A stretch of 64,000 nt of DNA from contig NZ_VRLV01000007.1 in assembly GCF_009760925.1 (NCBI RefSeq), positions 248,001 through 312,000 on the forward strand, in the 5' to 3' direction. The notes beneath the pieces were generated by a model, which was not told where the DNA came from, made no database searches, and worked only from the letters and a program-made list of their open reading frames with translations. The DNA comes from Nonomuraea typhae. Its GTDB lineage: Bacteria; Actinomycetota; Actinomycetes; Streptosporangiales; Streptosporangiaceae. Shown piece by piece: positions 42,841-50,951 of the stretch; within the stretch, counting starts at the first letter, position 1; each line of letters begins with the position of its first letter. The translations under genes and the position numbers were made by a program.

Positions 42841-43158
42841 ATGCGCGTCCAAGGGAGATCTGCGGCACAGGTGGTACGAGTGGGTGCCCGGCTGGACGCC
42901 GGTACCTCCGCAGGCGTGCGTCCGCGGCTGCACGAGGCCGTCGACACGGGCACGGGCGAGCTCATCGTCGACCTCTCCGAGCTGGAGATGATCGACGCCA
43001 CCGGCCTCGGGGTGCTCGTGGGCACGCATCGGCGCGCGCTCGCAGCGGACCGGCGGCTGGTGCTGCGCGGAGTGCCGCCGCGGATCATGCGGGTGCTCGC
43101 GGTGACGCGGCTGAACCGGGTTCTTCTCGTCGAAGTGCCCGCCGCGGCCGTCGCCTGA
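42841..43158 (+). CDS. STAS-domain anti-sigma factor antagonist-like protein
   Basis: A 105-residue single STAS domain. GGAGG lies about six bases before the ATG. The phosphorylation loop reads EMIDATGLGVLVG: the serine found in DSS/DST loops is Ala here, and the Thr is kept. Proteins of this type bind anti-sigma kinases when unphosphorylated, so this one may be insensitive at that position or use Thr. Its partner is not in the window. Confidence 0.85.
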   Translation: MRVQGRSAAQVVRVGARLDAGTSAGVRPRLHEAVDTGTGELIVDLSELEMIDATGLGVLVGTHRRALAADRRLVLRGVPPRIMRVLAVTRLNRVLLVEVPAAAVA

Positions 43159-43165
43159 CTCGACC

Positions 43166-43206
43166 GCGACCGCGGACCGGTTATCCGCGGTCGCAGCTTG
43201 TTTTTT
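43166..43206 (+). terminator. Intrinsic terminator with U-tract
   Basis: GCGACCGCGGA (43166-43176) pairs with TCCGCGGTCGC (43184-43194), loop seven bases, followed by CTTGTTTTTT to 43206. It begins eight bases after the STAS gene's stop. It is the clearest rho-independent terminator in the window. Confidence 0.9.
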
Positions 43207-43265
43207 AGCGGGATGAATATCCGCGATCGCCCGCCGCCATGGAATCACGTTCTGTCATCAAATGC

Positions 43266-43889
43266 TCACGACGTTCCGAGCGCGCGGACACAGATGTGCA
43301 CGGCGACCCCGATGAGTTCGTCGAGTTCCACCGGGTTCTCGGCGAGGATCCATTCGATGAGCAGTTCTTGTAGCGCTCCAATCACGCCGAGTGCGAGCAG
43401 ATGGCGATCGATGCCGGGCGTCGGCGGGAAATCGGCGGACGCCTCTTCGACGAGCCGGGCGAAGGACGCCACCGCGCGTTGCCTGGACGTCGCCAGCACA
43501 TCGCCCGACCTGCGCACCTCCAGGTGCATGATGCGGGCGCGGCGCCAGTCGGCAGTGGCGAATTCCATATAGGACCGGACTCCAGCGCTGATTCTCCCTT
43601 CGAGAGTGTTCGGAGCGTCCTGTAACGCTTTGGCCACGACGACGAGAGATTCCTCCACGCAGCGCTCGTGCAGTGCCTGAAGGAGTTCTTCCCGGCCGCC
43701 GAAACATTCGTAGAAGGCGCGGTTGGAGATCCGCGCCTCCGAACACAGCCTTTCGATCGTGGTAGCCGAGAACCCCGGCTTCGCGTAGAGCGTGTAGGCG
43801 GCTGTCATGAGCCGCTCTCGTCTGTCTGCCAGCCTTTGCTCAGCCGACATTCCCCGGTAAGACCGGTTCACATTCCACCCGTCCAACAT
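43266..43889 (-). CDS. TetR-family transcriptional regulator
   Basis: A 207-residue repressor type. The helix-turn-helix is in residues about 20-65 (RERLMTAAYTLYAKPGFSATTIERL, then ISNRAFYECFGGREELL), and the rest is a helical ligand-binding domain. The Met at 43850 (MSAEQRL) is an alternative start. A palindrome CATAATTATG at 43909-43918 lies 20 bp upstream and may be its own operator. It lies downstream of the aldehyde dehydrogenase on the same strand and may control that set. Confidence 0.88.
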   Translation of the reverse strand: MLDGWNVNRSYRGMSAEQRLADRRERLMTAAYTLYAKPGFSATTIERLCSEARISNRAFYECFGGREELLQALHERCVEESLVVVAKALQDAPNTLEGRISAGVRSYMEFATADWRRARIMHLEVRRSGDVLATSRQRAVASFARLVEEASADFPPTPGIDRHLLALGVIGALQELLIEWILAENPVELDELIGVAVHICVRALGTS

Positions 43890-43908
43890 GATCGTGGCCC
43901 CCAGAGCA

Positions 43909-43918
43909 CATAATTATG
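43909..43918. promoter_or_regulatory. AT-rich palindrome upstream of the TetR gene
   Basis: CATAATTATG is a perfect 10-bp palindrome in a rare AT-rich stretch between the aldehyde dehydrogenase stop and the TetR start. It is a candidate autoregulatory operator. Confidence 0.35.
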
Positions 43919-43952
43919 GACGGATGATCTGTATTCGGAAAGAGTGCCTAGT

Positions 43953-45425
43953 TCATCTCTTACGTCGCCCGTGCATGAACGTGACAACCCTGATCAGCCG
44001 CTCAAGCTCTTCCTGGCCGCGGGAGAAGGACGTGAGATTCATCCCGGGTACGGCGAAGCGCTGCCGGGAGATGGCCTTGGGCCGGGCGAACTCGCGAAGA
44101 CCGTCGGCGCCGTGGATGCGGCCGAAGCCCGAATCCCCCACTCCGCCGAAGGGCAGCGCGGGCACGCCGGCGAAGGAGATGACCGAGTTGATGGCGGTCA
44201 TCCCCGTGCGCATGAGCCTGGCCAGTTCCATGGCCCGGCGGGTGTTGCGGGAGAAGACGGTGCCGGCCAGCCCGTAGGCGGAGGCGTTGGCCAGTTCGAG
44301 GGCCTCCTGCGCGTCCCGGGTACGGCGCACGGTGAGGGTCGGGCCGAACGTCTCCTCGCGCACCGCGGGCGAGTCCTCGGGCACGCCTTCCACGATGACC
44401 GGGTCAACAAATGGGGCACGAACCGCCTCTGGCCCACCAGTCACGATTTTTCCGGATTTGATGGCTTCGTCGATGTGGCGGCGGATGATAGCCATTTGCC
44501 CGGGCATCGTGATCGGGCCATACGACTCGCCCGCCTTCACCGCCGAGACCCGGTCGGCCAACTCCCGCATGAACGGCTCGTAAACCGCCTCCACCACATA
44601 CACCCGCTCCACGCCCACACAGGTCTGGCCCGCGTTCGACATCGCGCCCCACAGACAGGCGTCGGCCGCCGCCTTCAGATCGGCGTCGGCGTCCACGATG
44701 AACGCGTCCTTGCCCCCGCACTCGGCCACCATCGGGGTGAGGTTGCCCGCGCACGCCGCCATGACCCGCTTGGCCGTCGCCGTCGAGCCGGTGAACGCGA
44801 TCTTCTTGACCCTCGGGTCGCCCGCCAGCGCCGCGCCCGTCTCGCCCAGCCCGGTCACCGTCTGGAACACCGGGTGCTCGGGCACCGATGCGGTGAACAG
44901 TTCGGCCAGCCGTACCCCGACGCCCGGGGTGAGCTCGCTGGGCTTGAAGACGACCGCGTTGCCGGCGGCCAGCGCGTAGGCGATCGAGCCCATCGGGGTG
45001 AAGACCGGGTAGTTCCAGGGGCCGATCACGCCGACCACGCCGAGGGGCAGGTACTCCAGCGTGGCCGCGATGTTGACGCCGAGCATGCCGGGGGAGACCC
45101 GGCGGCGGCCCAGCACCTTGGCCGCGTTGCGGGCCGCCCAGTCGAGGTGGGTGATCGCCAGCACGATCTCCAGGGTGGCGTCGCCGACCGGCTTGCCGGT
45201 CTCCTCGTGTACGAGCGCGGCCAGCGGCCTGAGGTTCTGCGTGATGACGGCCTTGTAGTCGAGCAGCCGGCGCCGCCGCTCGGCCGCGCCCAGCTCCGCC
45301 CACCACCCGGCCGCCACCTCCGCCCGGCCCACGGCGGCGCTGACCGCCTCGGGACCCTGCTTGGGGTGGCTGCCCACGACCGCGCCGGTCGCCGGGTTCA
45401 GGGAGTCGAACGTCAGCGTCGTCAT
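43953..45425 (-). CDS. Aldehyde dehydrogenase family protein (succinate-semialdehyde type suspected)
   Basis: A 490-residue NAD(P)-dependent dehydrogenase. It starts at ATG 45425, as the in-frame residues before it are not family-like. The cofactor site reads IGPWNYPVFTPMG, the catalytic glutamate lies in MVAECGGKDAFIVD, and the catalytic cysteine in NAGQTCVGVERVYV. The late motif REETFGPTL is intact. The substrate cannot be fixed; context with a carotenoid oxygenase makes apocarotenal oxidation possible, while the sequence feel is of the SSADH group. Confidence 0.9.
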   Translation of the reverse strand: MTTLTFDSLNPATGAVVGSHPKQGPEAVSAAVGRAEVAAGWWAELGAAERRRRLLDYKAVITQNLRPLAALVHEETGKPVGDATLEIVLAITHLDWAARNAAKVLGRRRVSPGMLGVNIAATLEYLPLGVVGVIGPWNYPVFTPMGSIAYALAAGNAVVFKPSELTPGVGVRLAELFTASVPEHPVFQTVTGLGETGAALAGDPRVKKIAFTGSTATAKRVMAACAGNLTPMVAECGGKDAFIVDADADLKAAADACLWGAMSNAGQTCVGVERVYVVEAVYEPFMRELADRVSAVKAGESYGPITMPGQMAIIRRHIDEAIKSGKIVTGGPEAVRAPFVDPVIVEGVPEDSPAVREETFGPTLTVRRTRDAQEALELANASAYGLAGTVFSRNTRRAMELARLMRTGMTAINSVISFAGVPALPFGGVGDSGFGRIHGADGLREFARPKAISRQRFAVPGMNLTSFSRGQEELERLIRVVTFMHGRRKR

Positions 45426-45455
45426 GGCCGCCACGATAGGCCGGTAACCCGGCAC

Positions 45456-46010
45456 TTACAACGCCGGTCGCAGCATCCCCCACACCGACGGCCCGTCCGG
45501 CAGCCGGATCTCGCTCGTCACCCGGAACCCGAACCGCTCGTAGATCGGGACGTTCCCCGCGGCACTGGCCTCCAGGTAGACCGGCAGCCCCGCGGTCCGC
45601 GCCAGCCCCGAGCGCAGCAGCGTCCCGCCCACGCCGGCGCCCCTGGGATGGGTGCCGATCTGCGCGAGATACCAGTGCGGCTCCGCGGGCCGGTGCGCAC
45701 CGAAGGTCTCGTCCAGCTGCATCCCCTTGGCGACCTGATCACCCATCGCCGCCAGCAGCTCCGGTCCGCCCGCCTCCAGGTCGGGCACGAAGCCCGGCGG
45801 ATCCCAGATGGCCACTCCGACGATCGCCGCGCCCTCGCGCGCGACCTCGACCACGTCGTGCATGTACCGCCCGAGGGCGGCGAACATCCGCTCCCGCCCC
45901 ACGCCGCCGGGCAGCAGCCATGAGATGACCGGATCCTCCGCGAAGGCCCGGCCGAGCACCGTCCCCGCCTCTTCCATGTCGGACGCCTTGTCCGCGATGA
46001 CGATCTCCAT
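45456..46010 (-). CDS. GNAT-family N-acetyltransferase
   Basis: A 184-residue acetyltransferase starting at ATG 46010, four bases after the carotenoid oxygenase stop. The acetyl-CoA loop is in IGTHPRGAGVGGTLL, and VYLEASAAGNVPIYERFGF is the usual C-terminal GNAT segment. Substrate unknown. Confidence 0.9.
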   Translation of the reverse strand: MEIVIADKASDMEEAGTVLGRAFAEDPVISWLLPGGVGRERMFAALGRYMHDVVEVAREGAAIVGVAIWDPPGFVPDLEAGGPELLAAMGDQVAKGMQLDETFGAHRPAEPHWYLAQIGTHPRGAGVGGTLLRSGLARTAGLPVYLEASAAGNVPIYERFGFRVTSEIRLPDGPSVWGMLRPAL

Positions 46011-46014
46011 GCCG

Positions 46015-47313
46015 TCAATCCTGCAGCCAGGAGCCGTGGAATCCGGCGGGAACCCGCCGCGGCAGCCGTACCGACGCCACCGTGGACAGATCGCGCGCGT
46101 CGGCGACCAGGAGCCGCGAGTCCCCGCTGGTGGTGACCACGGACAGCAGCCACCCGTCGTCCTCCGCGCTCGCCCCCTCGGCCGGGACGAACACGGCCTC
46201 ACCCGTGTGCCCGCCCGTGTCGAGCGTGGCCGCGTCGCCGCTGCGGTGGTCGTACTTGACGATCTGCTGTCCGCCCACGGTGTACAGGTACCGGCTGCCC
46301 AGTCCCAGCCGGTCCTCGTTGAAGGTGGGGAACTCGATGCCGCGATCGTCCAGCGGCTCCTCGGCGGTCTTGCCGGTGGCCGGGTCGAGGACCCAGCGGT
46401 GCAGCGCCGCGCTGATGCGCACGGTGGCGTGCGTGGCCACGTCGGTTCGCCCGCTGATCTCCTCCCAGAGGCTGGTGAAGACCTCGGGGGAGTACCGGGC
46501 CGCGCTCAGCACCACGCGCCCCTGGTCGTCCTCCCAGGCGTTGCCGACATGGAAGGCATAGCAGGGATCGACCTCGAACCACTGCGTCACCCCGCCCGCC
46601 CGCGGCGTGAGCCCGATCCGCGCGCCGTACTTCTCGTCGAAGGCGTACGGCATGCCGCCACCGCGGTTCAGGTCGAAGGTGACCGGGAGGTCCAGCCAGA
46701 CCAGATAGTTCTCGGTGATCGCGAAGTCGTGCATCATCGTCGCGCCGGGGACCTCGATCTCCCGGCTCTCGACGAGCTCCCCACCGGCCGAGAGGCGATG
46801 GTAGGTGGCGAACGGCGGCACGAAGCCGTACCCGAAGAAGTGCAGCTCGCCGGTGATCGGATCCGCCTTGGGATGCGCGGTCATGGCCGTGGTCAGCTTG
46901 CCGCCGAAGTCGACCGGCCCGACGGTGTCGAGCTCGGGCGTCATCTCGTACGGCAGGCCGACCTCGATCAGCGCGTAGATGCGGCCGTCGTGCCGGATGA
47001 CATGGGTGTTGGCCTGGGTGGCGGTCAGGTTCACGCCGTCCGGCCCGATGAAGTCGGCGCCGTCGGTGAACTTCGTCGTCCGCACCCACCGGTTGCGGTA
47101 CCACTCGGCCCGGCCTTCACGCAGCCGGATGCCGTGGATCATGCCGTGCCCGCCGAACCAGTGGCCGGGGTCCTCGCCGGGGCGGGGGTTGGGGCCGTTG
47201 CGGAAGTACCGTCCGGTCAGCTCGGGCGGGAGGGTGCCTTCTACCGGGAGGTTCAGGGCGTCGATCTCGTCGGGGACGGGAGCCAGGTTGCCGCTCAGGT
47301 ATGCCTTCTGCAT
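46015..47313 (-). CDS. Carotenoid cleavage oxygenase family protein
   Basis: A 432-residue seven-bladed propeller enzyme that cleaves carotenoids or related stilbenes with O2. The start is the ATG at 47313 with GGAG about ten bases upstream; the in-frame extension is not family-like. The four iron ligands are visible as histidines in MTAHPKADP, MMHDFAITE, YAFHVGNAWED and the terminal GFHGSW. RYFRNGPNPRPGEDPGHWF is the N-terminal signature. First gene of a leftward set with GNAT and aldehyde dehydrogenase genes. Confidence 0.93.
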   Translation of the reverse strand: MQKAYLSGNLAPVPDEIDALNLPVEGTLPPELTGRYFRNGPNPRPGEDPGHWFGGHGMIHGIRLREGRAEWYRNRWVRTTKFTDGADFIGPDGVNLTATQANTHVIRHDGRIYALIEVGLPYEMTPELDTVGPVDFGGKLTTAMTAHPKADPITGELHFFGYGFVPPFATYHRLSAGGELVESREIEVPGATMMHDFAITENYLVWLDLPVTFDLNRGGGMPYAFDEKYGARIGLTPRAGGVTQWFEVDPCYAFHVGNAWEDDQGRVVLSAARYSPEVFTSLWEEISGRTDVATHATVRISAALHRWVLDPATGKTAEEPLDDRGIEFPTFNEDRLGLGSRYLYTVGGQQIVKYDHRSGDAATLDTGGHTGEAVFVPAEGASAEDDGWLLSVVTTSGDSRLLVADARDLSTVASVRLPRRVPAGFHGSWLQD

Positions 47314-47353
47314 CGCAATACTCCAATCGTGATAGGTCGAACATAGAAGCTCC

Positions 47354-47377
47354 TTCCATGACATGTCAATGATGGAA
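47354..47377. promoter_or_regulatory. Nested dyad upstream of the carotenoid oxygenase gene
   Basis: A 10-bp palindrome TGACATGTCA (47359-47368) lies between the arms TTCCAT (47354-47359) and ATGGAA (47372-47377). The site is 41-64 bp before the oxygenase start and AT-rich compared with its surroundings, fitting an operator for a dimeric regulator. Confidence 0.45.
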
Positions 47378-47538
47378 TGTGTGGGCCGCTTCACGGGATC
47401 GCTCATCGCGCTCGGCGTTTCCCGCGCACTCGTTCAGTACGTCGCGCGCCGCCTGCGCGAACGCTCGGGGGACCGGGAGGCCCATGGCAGGGGGTGCGGG
47501 GGCTGGGCCCCCCGCTCAGGACTGCCCGAGCGCTTCAC

Positions 47539-47630
47539 GCGCGCAAGCGCGCCTTTCGGGAGGACCTTGCCTTTTCGCGCAAGGGCTCGGGAGGACCTTG
47601 CCTTTCGTGCACAAATGCGGAAGGACTTGG
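47539..47630. repeat. Short palindrome and direct repeats
   Basis: GCGCGC-AA-GCGCGC is at 47539-47552. CGGGAGGACCTTGCCTTT(T)CG occurs at 47557-47577 and 47588-47607 (31-bp period), and a decayed third copy (GCGGAAGGACTTGG) at 47617-47630. The function is not evident. Confidence 0.7.
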
Positions 47631-47634
47631 TGGA

Positions 47635-48297
47635 TCAGAAGAGGGTGGGGTTCTCGGGTTCGATGCCGCGCAGCGCGTCGTAGTCCAGGGTGACGCAGTC
47701 GATGCCGCGGTCCGTGGCCAGCACGCGGGCCTGGGGTTTGATCTCCTGGGCGGCGAAGACGCCGCGGACCGGGGCCAGCAGGGGGTCGCGGTTCAGGAGT
47801 TCGAGGTAGCGGGTCAGCTGCTCCACGCCGTCGATCTCGCCCCTGCGCTTGATCTCCACCGCCACCGTGGCGCCGCCCGAGTCCCGGCACAGGATGTCCA
47901 CCGGGCCGATCGCGGTCATGTACTCCCGGCGGATCAGCGAGTAGCCCTCGCCCAGCGTCGTGATGTGCTCGGCCAGCAGCTCCTGCAGGTGGGCCTCCAC
48001 GCCGTCCTTGATCAGGCCCGGGTCCACCCCCAGCTCGTGGCTGAAGTCGTGGAGGATCTCCTCCATCGTCAGCACCAGCTTCTCGCCGGTCTTGCCGTGG
48101 GTGACCGTCCAGGTGCCGCCGTCCTCCTTGAGCTTGCACGGCGGGTTCATCCAGTTGAGCGGCTTGAAGGCACGGTCGTCGGCGTGGATGCTCACGCTGT
48201 TGTCCGCCTTGATCATGATCAGCCTCGGCGCCATCGGCAGGTGAGCCGTGAGCCGTCCTATGTAATCCACGCTGCATCGCGCGATGACCAGCCGCAT
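47635..48297 (-). CDS. nucS: Mismatch-specific endonuclease NucS/EndoMS
   Basis: A 220-residue nuclease that starts mismatch repair in actinobacteria and archaea lacking MutS/MutL, cutting both strands at mismatches. An N-terminal dimerisation domain is followed by the RecB-like nuclease core (GPVDILCRDSGGATVAVEIKRR, with the D and ExK residues, then QLTRYLELL). The C-terminus ends NPTLF, compatible with a sliding-clamp-binding tail. It starts at ATG 48297, 37 bp from the divergent dehydrogenase gene. Confidence 0.94.
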   Translation of the reverse strand: MRLVIARCSVDYIGRLTAHLPMAPRLIMIKADNSVSIHADDRAFKPLNWMNPPCKLKEDGGTWTVTHGKTGEKLVLTMEEILHDFSHELGVDPGLIKDGVEAHLQELLAEHITTLGEGYSLIRREYMTAIGPVDILCRDSGGATVAVEIKRRGEIDGVEQLTRYLELLNRDPLLAPVRGVFAAQEIKPQARVLATDRGIDCVTLDYDALRGIEPENPTLF

Positions 48298-48334
48298 GAC
48301 GGCCCACCCTACCGGCTCTGGAAAACTGGGGGGC

Positions 48335-49786
48335 ATGGCGTTTGAAAAGGTGGGAGTGGTCGGTCTCGGCACGATGGGTGCGGGGATCGCCGAGGTGTTC
48401 GCACGTGCCGGAATCCGGGTGATCGGGGTGGAAGCCGACGCGGAGGCGCTGGCGCGCGGTCGCGGGCACCTCGAGAGGTCCACCGGACGGGCGCTGGACA
48501 AGGGACGGCTCACCGCCGAGGAGCGGGAGGCGATTCTCGGGCGGGTCACGCTGACCACGGCCCGGGAGGACCTGGCCGACGCCGACCTCGTCATCGAGGC
48601 CATCCCCGAGGTGCTGGAGTACAAGGTCGCCCTGTTCGCCGACCTCGACCGGATCTGCAAGCCGGAGACGGTGCTGGCCACCAACACCTCCTCCCTGCCG
48701 GTCACCGCCATCGCCGCCGCCACCGGGCGGCCGAAACGCGTCATCGGGATGCACTTCTTCAACCCGGCGCCGGTCATGAAGCTGGTCGAGGTCGTCGGCA
48801 CCATCCTGACGGAGGACGGCCTGCTCGAGGAGGTCTCCCATCTCGCCTGGCAGCTCGGCAAGACCGCGGTCGTGGTGGGCGACCTGGCCGGGTTCGTGGT
48901 CAACAGGCTGCTTCTGCCGTACCTGAACCATGCGGCGGTGCTGCTGGAGCACGGGGTGGCCCGCCGCGACGACATCGACGCGGCGATGAGGAAGGGCGTC
49001 GGCCTGCCCATGGGGCCGTTCGCGCTGCTCGACCTCATCGGGCTGGACACCGCCTACGAGATCATGGGCGTGCTCTTCGGTGAGACCCGTTCCACGCGGC
49101 ACGCCCCGGCGCCCCTCCTGCGGGAGCTGGTCGGCGCGGGGCTGCTCGGGCGCAAGACCGGGCGCGGCTTCTACGACCAGGACGGGCCGGCGCCGGCCGA
49201 GGCGTGGAAGGCGCACGTGACCGGCGTGACCGTCCACGGCGAGGGTGCGGAGGAGTTCGCCGCGCGGCTGGACGCCGCCGGGTTCCGCGCCTCCGACACT
49301 CCCGACCTCGTGCTGCGGCTGGGCGAGCGTCCGGTGATCGAGCACGCGGTACGGCACGCGGACCCGTCCCGGGTGGTCGGGATCCATCTCGTCGGCCAGG
49401 GCGTCGCCGAGGTCGTCTCCACCGTGCTCACCTCCCCGGAGGCGGCCGGCGCGGCGGCGGGGCTCATGACGGTGCTCGGGCTGACCGCGGTGCCGTGCAA
49501 GGACCGGGCCGGGTTCGTGGCCGACGCCCTGCTCTTCGCCCATCTCAACGACGCGGTCCGGATGCACGCCTCCGGGTACGCCTCGATCGACGACATCGAC
49601 ACCGCCATGCGGCTCGGCTGCGGGTATCCGGCGGGGCCGTTCGAGATGCTGGAGCGCATCGGGCTGCGGAAGGTGCGTGACGGGCTGCGTGCCCTGTACG
49701 CCGAGTACCGTGAGCCGTCGTTCGCCCCGGCGGCCCTGCTCGACCAGCTCGTGGCCGCGGGCCTGCCGGCCTTCCCGCGCGCATGA
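48335..49786 (+). CDS. 3-hydroxyacyl-CoA dehydrogenase (3-hydroxybutyryl-CoA type)
   Basis: A 483-residue NAD(P)-dependent enzyme of fatty-acid or butyryl-CoA metabolism. The Rossmann fingerprint GVVGLGTMGAGIAEVFARAG opens it, and the catalytic histidine lies in IGMHFFNPAPVMKLVEVV. There are two C-terminal 3HCDH domains (residues about 185-280 and 390-483), where short 3-hydroxybutyryl-CoA dehydrogenases have one. It starts at ATG 48335 after GGGGGG. The next gene overlaps by ATGA. Confidence 0.93.
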   Translation: MAFEKVGVVGLGTMGAGIAEVFARAGIRVIGVEADAEALARGRGHLERSTGRALDKGRLTAEEREAILGRVTLTTAREDLADADLVIEAIPEVLEYKVALFADLDRICKPETVLATNTSSLPVTAIAAATGRPKRVIGMHFFNPAPVMKLVEVVGTILTEDGLLEEVSHLAWQLGKTAVVVGDLAGFVVNRLLLPYLNHAAVLLEHGVARRDDIDAAMRKGVGLPMGPFALLDLIGLDTAYEIMGVLFGETRSTRHAPAPLLRELVGAGLLGRKTGRGFYDQDGPAPAEAWKAHVTGVTVHGEGAEEFAARLDAAGFRASDTPDLVLRLGERPVIEHAVRHADPSRVVGIHLVGQGVAEVVSTVLTSPEAAGAAAGLMTVLGLTAVPCKDRAGFVADALLFAHLNDAVRMHASGYASIDDIDTAMRLGCGYPAGPFEMLERIGLRKVRDGLRALYAEYREPSFAPAALLDQLVAAGLPAFPRA

Positions 49787-50073
49787 GCCCCCGCCGCGCC
49801 CGCCGCAAGGAGTCCTCCCGGCCCAACGCCTTCCCCTCCTCGACCGACCGGGTGGAGGAGTGGCCGGACGGGGAATGGAAGGTGCGCATGCTCAGCGGGG
49901 CCGGTTCCGGCAAGGACTACCGCTGTCCCGGCTGTGATCAGGAGATCAAGGCGGGGCAGCCGCACCTGGTGAGCTGGCCCAACTGGAGCGGCGGCGACGA
50001 GGAGCGGCGCCACTGGCACACGACCTGCTGGCGCAAGCGGCTGGACCGCGGGCCCGGGCGCAGCCGGTACTGA
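49783..50073 (+). CDS. Small zinc-ribbon-like protein
   Basis: A 96-residue basic protein. The pair CPGC and a later HWHTTC could bind one zinc. The N-terminus is Arg/Ser-rich and disordered. It overlaps the dehydrogenase gene and is followed after 13 bp by the hydrolase. Homologues are sometimes labelled ATP/GTP-binding, but no nucleotide-binding motif is visible. Function unknown. Confidence 0.75.
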   Translation: MSPRRARRKESSRPNAFPSSTDRVEEWPDGEWKVRMLSGAGSGKDYRCPGCDQEIKAGQPHLVSWPNWSGGDEERRHWHTTCWRKRLDRGPGRSRY

Positions 50074-50086
50074 GGAAAGGAACGAA

Positions 50087-50797
50087 GTGGAGATCCGCGC
50101 GGCGACCGTGCTGCCCGCCCGGCGTGAGCCGATCGAACTGCACACCGGTGACGGCCTGACCCTGGTCGGCGAGCTCGCGCTGCCGGCCGAGCGCGACCCG
50201 GTGGCCACGCTCGTCACCCTCCATCCGCTGCCCACGCACGGCGGGTTCATGGACAGTCACGTCTACAAGAAGGCATCCAACCGCCTGCCCGCGCTGGCCG
50301 ATCTGGCGGTGTTGCGCTTTAACACACGGGGCACCTCCTCCGAGCGCGGCACGTCCGACGGCGCCTTCGACGGTGGCGAGGGCGAACGGTTCGACGTGGC
50401 GGCGGCGCTGGAGTACGCCGAGTACCACGACCTGCCGCGGGTGTGGGTGCTCGGCTGGTCCTTCGGCACCGAGCTGACGCTCAAGTGGGCGCGCGATCCG
50501 CTGGTGGAGGGCGCGATCCTCATGTCGCCGCCGCTGCACCGGGCCGTGGACGCCGACCTGGACGCCTGGGCGCGGTTCGGGCGGCCGATGACCGTGCTGG
50601 TGCCGGAGTTCGACGACTACCTGCGGCCGGAGGAGGCCAGGAGGCGCTTCGCCCGGGTGCCGCAGGCCGAGGTGATCGCGGTCGAAGGGGCCAAGCATCT
50701 GTGGGTGGGCGAGCCGTACGTGCGGATCGCGCTGAATGAGATCGTCAAGCGGGTGAACCCCGCGAAGCACCCGCTGCCCACGGACATCCCGCAATGA
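50087..50797 (+). CDS. Alpha/beta hydrolase
   Basis: A 236-residue hydrolase with a GTG start after GAGGAAAGGA. The nucleophile elbow is GWSFGTE. A probable oxyanion region is VTLHPLPTHGG, and the catalytic His lies in EGAKHLWVGEP. It resembles the short dienelactone-hydrolase or CocE-like YcjY group. It is the last gene of a three-gene unit; the substrate is unknown. Confidence 0.88.
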   Translation: MEIRAATVLPARREPIELHTGDGLTLVGELALPAERDPVATLVTLHPLPTHGGFMDSHVYKKASNRLPALADLAVLRFNTRGTSSERGTSDGAFDGGEGERFDVAAALEYAEYHDLPRVWVLGWSFGTELTLKWARDPLVEGAILMSPPLHRAVDADLDAWARFGRPMTVLVPEFDDYLRPEEARRRFARVPQAEVIAVEGAKHLWVGEPYVRIALNEIVKRVNPAKHPLPTDIPQ

Positions 50798-50951
50798 CGG
50801 ATTTTTGCCAGGGATCCTAGGTCGTGGCGGAATTTTTCACAAGATCTAGACGTCGCCCGGTCACAGGGTGACAATCCGTTCGTCAAGTGAAGATCGTGGA
50901 CAAGCCGGGCATAGCCCGCGCGGCCTCTCGGTTCGGCAAGGGCGTGAACGG

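Larger units (their letters stand above)
47314..47634. other. 321-bp intergenic region without a convincing gene
   Basis: This gap holds the carotenoid-oxygenase promoter region, an operator-like dyad (47354-47377) and a cluster of short repeats (47539-47630). Open frames through it have no ribosome site and no family resemblance. Confidence 0.6.

Noticed and set aside
47363..47683. 106-codon frame between the carotenoid oxygenase and nucS
   Set aside because: It runs over the short repeats and into nucS antisense, has no ribosome site and reads as low-complexity Arg/Ala.
50860..50873. GTCAC-AGG-GTGAC dyad upstream of the LamG gene
   Set aside because: Only five-base arms; too short to claim as a site without further support.
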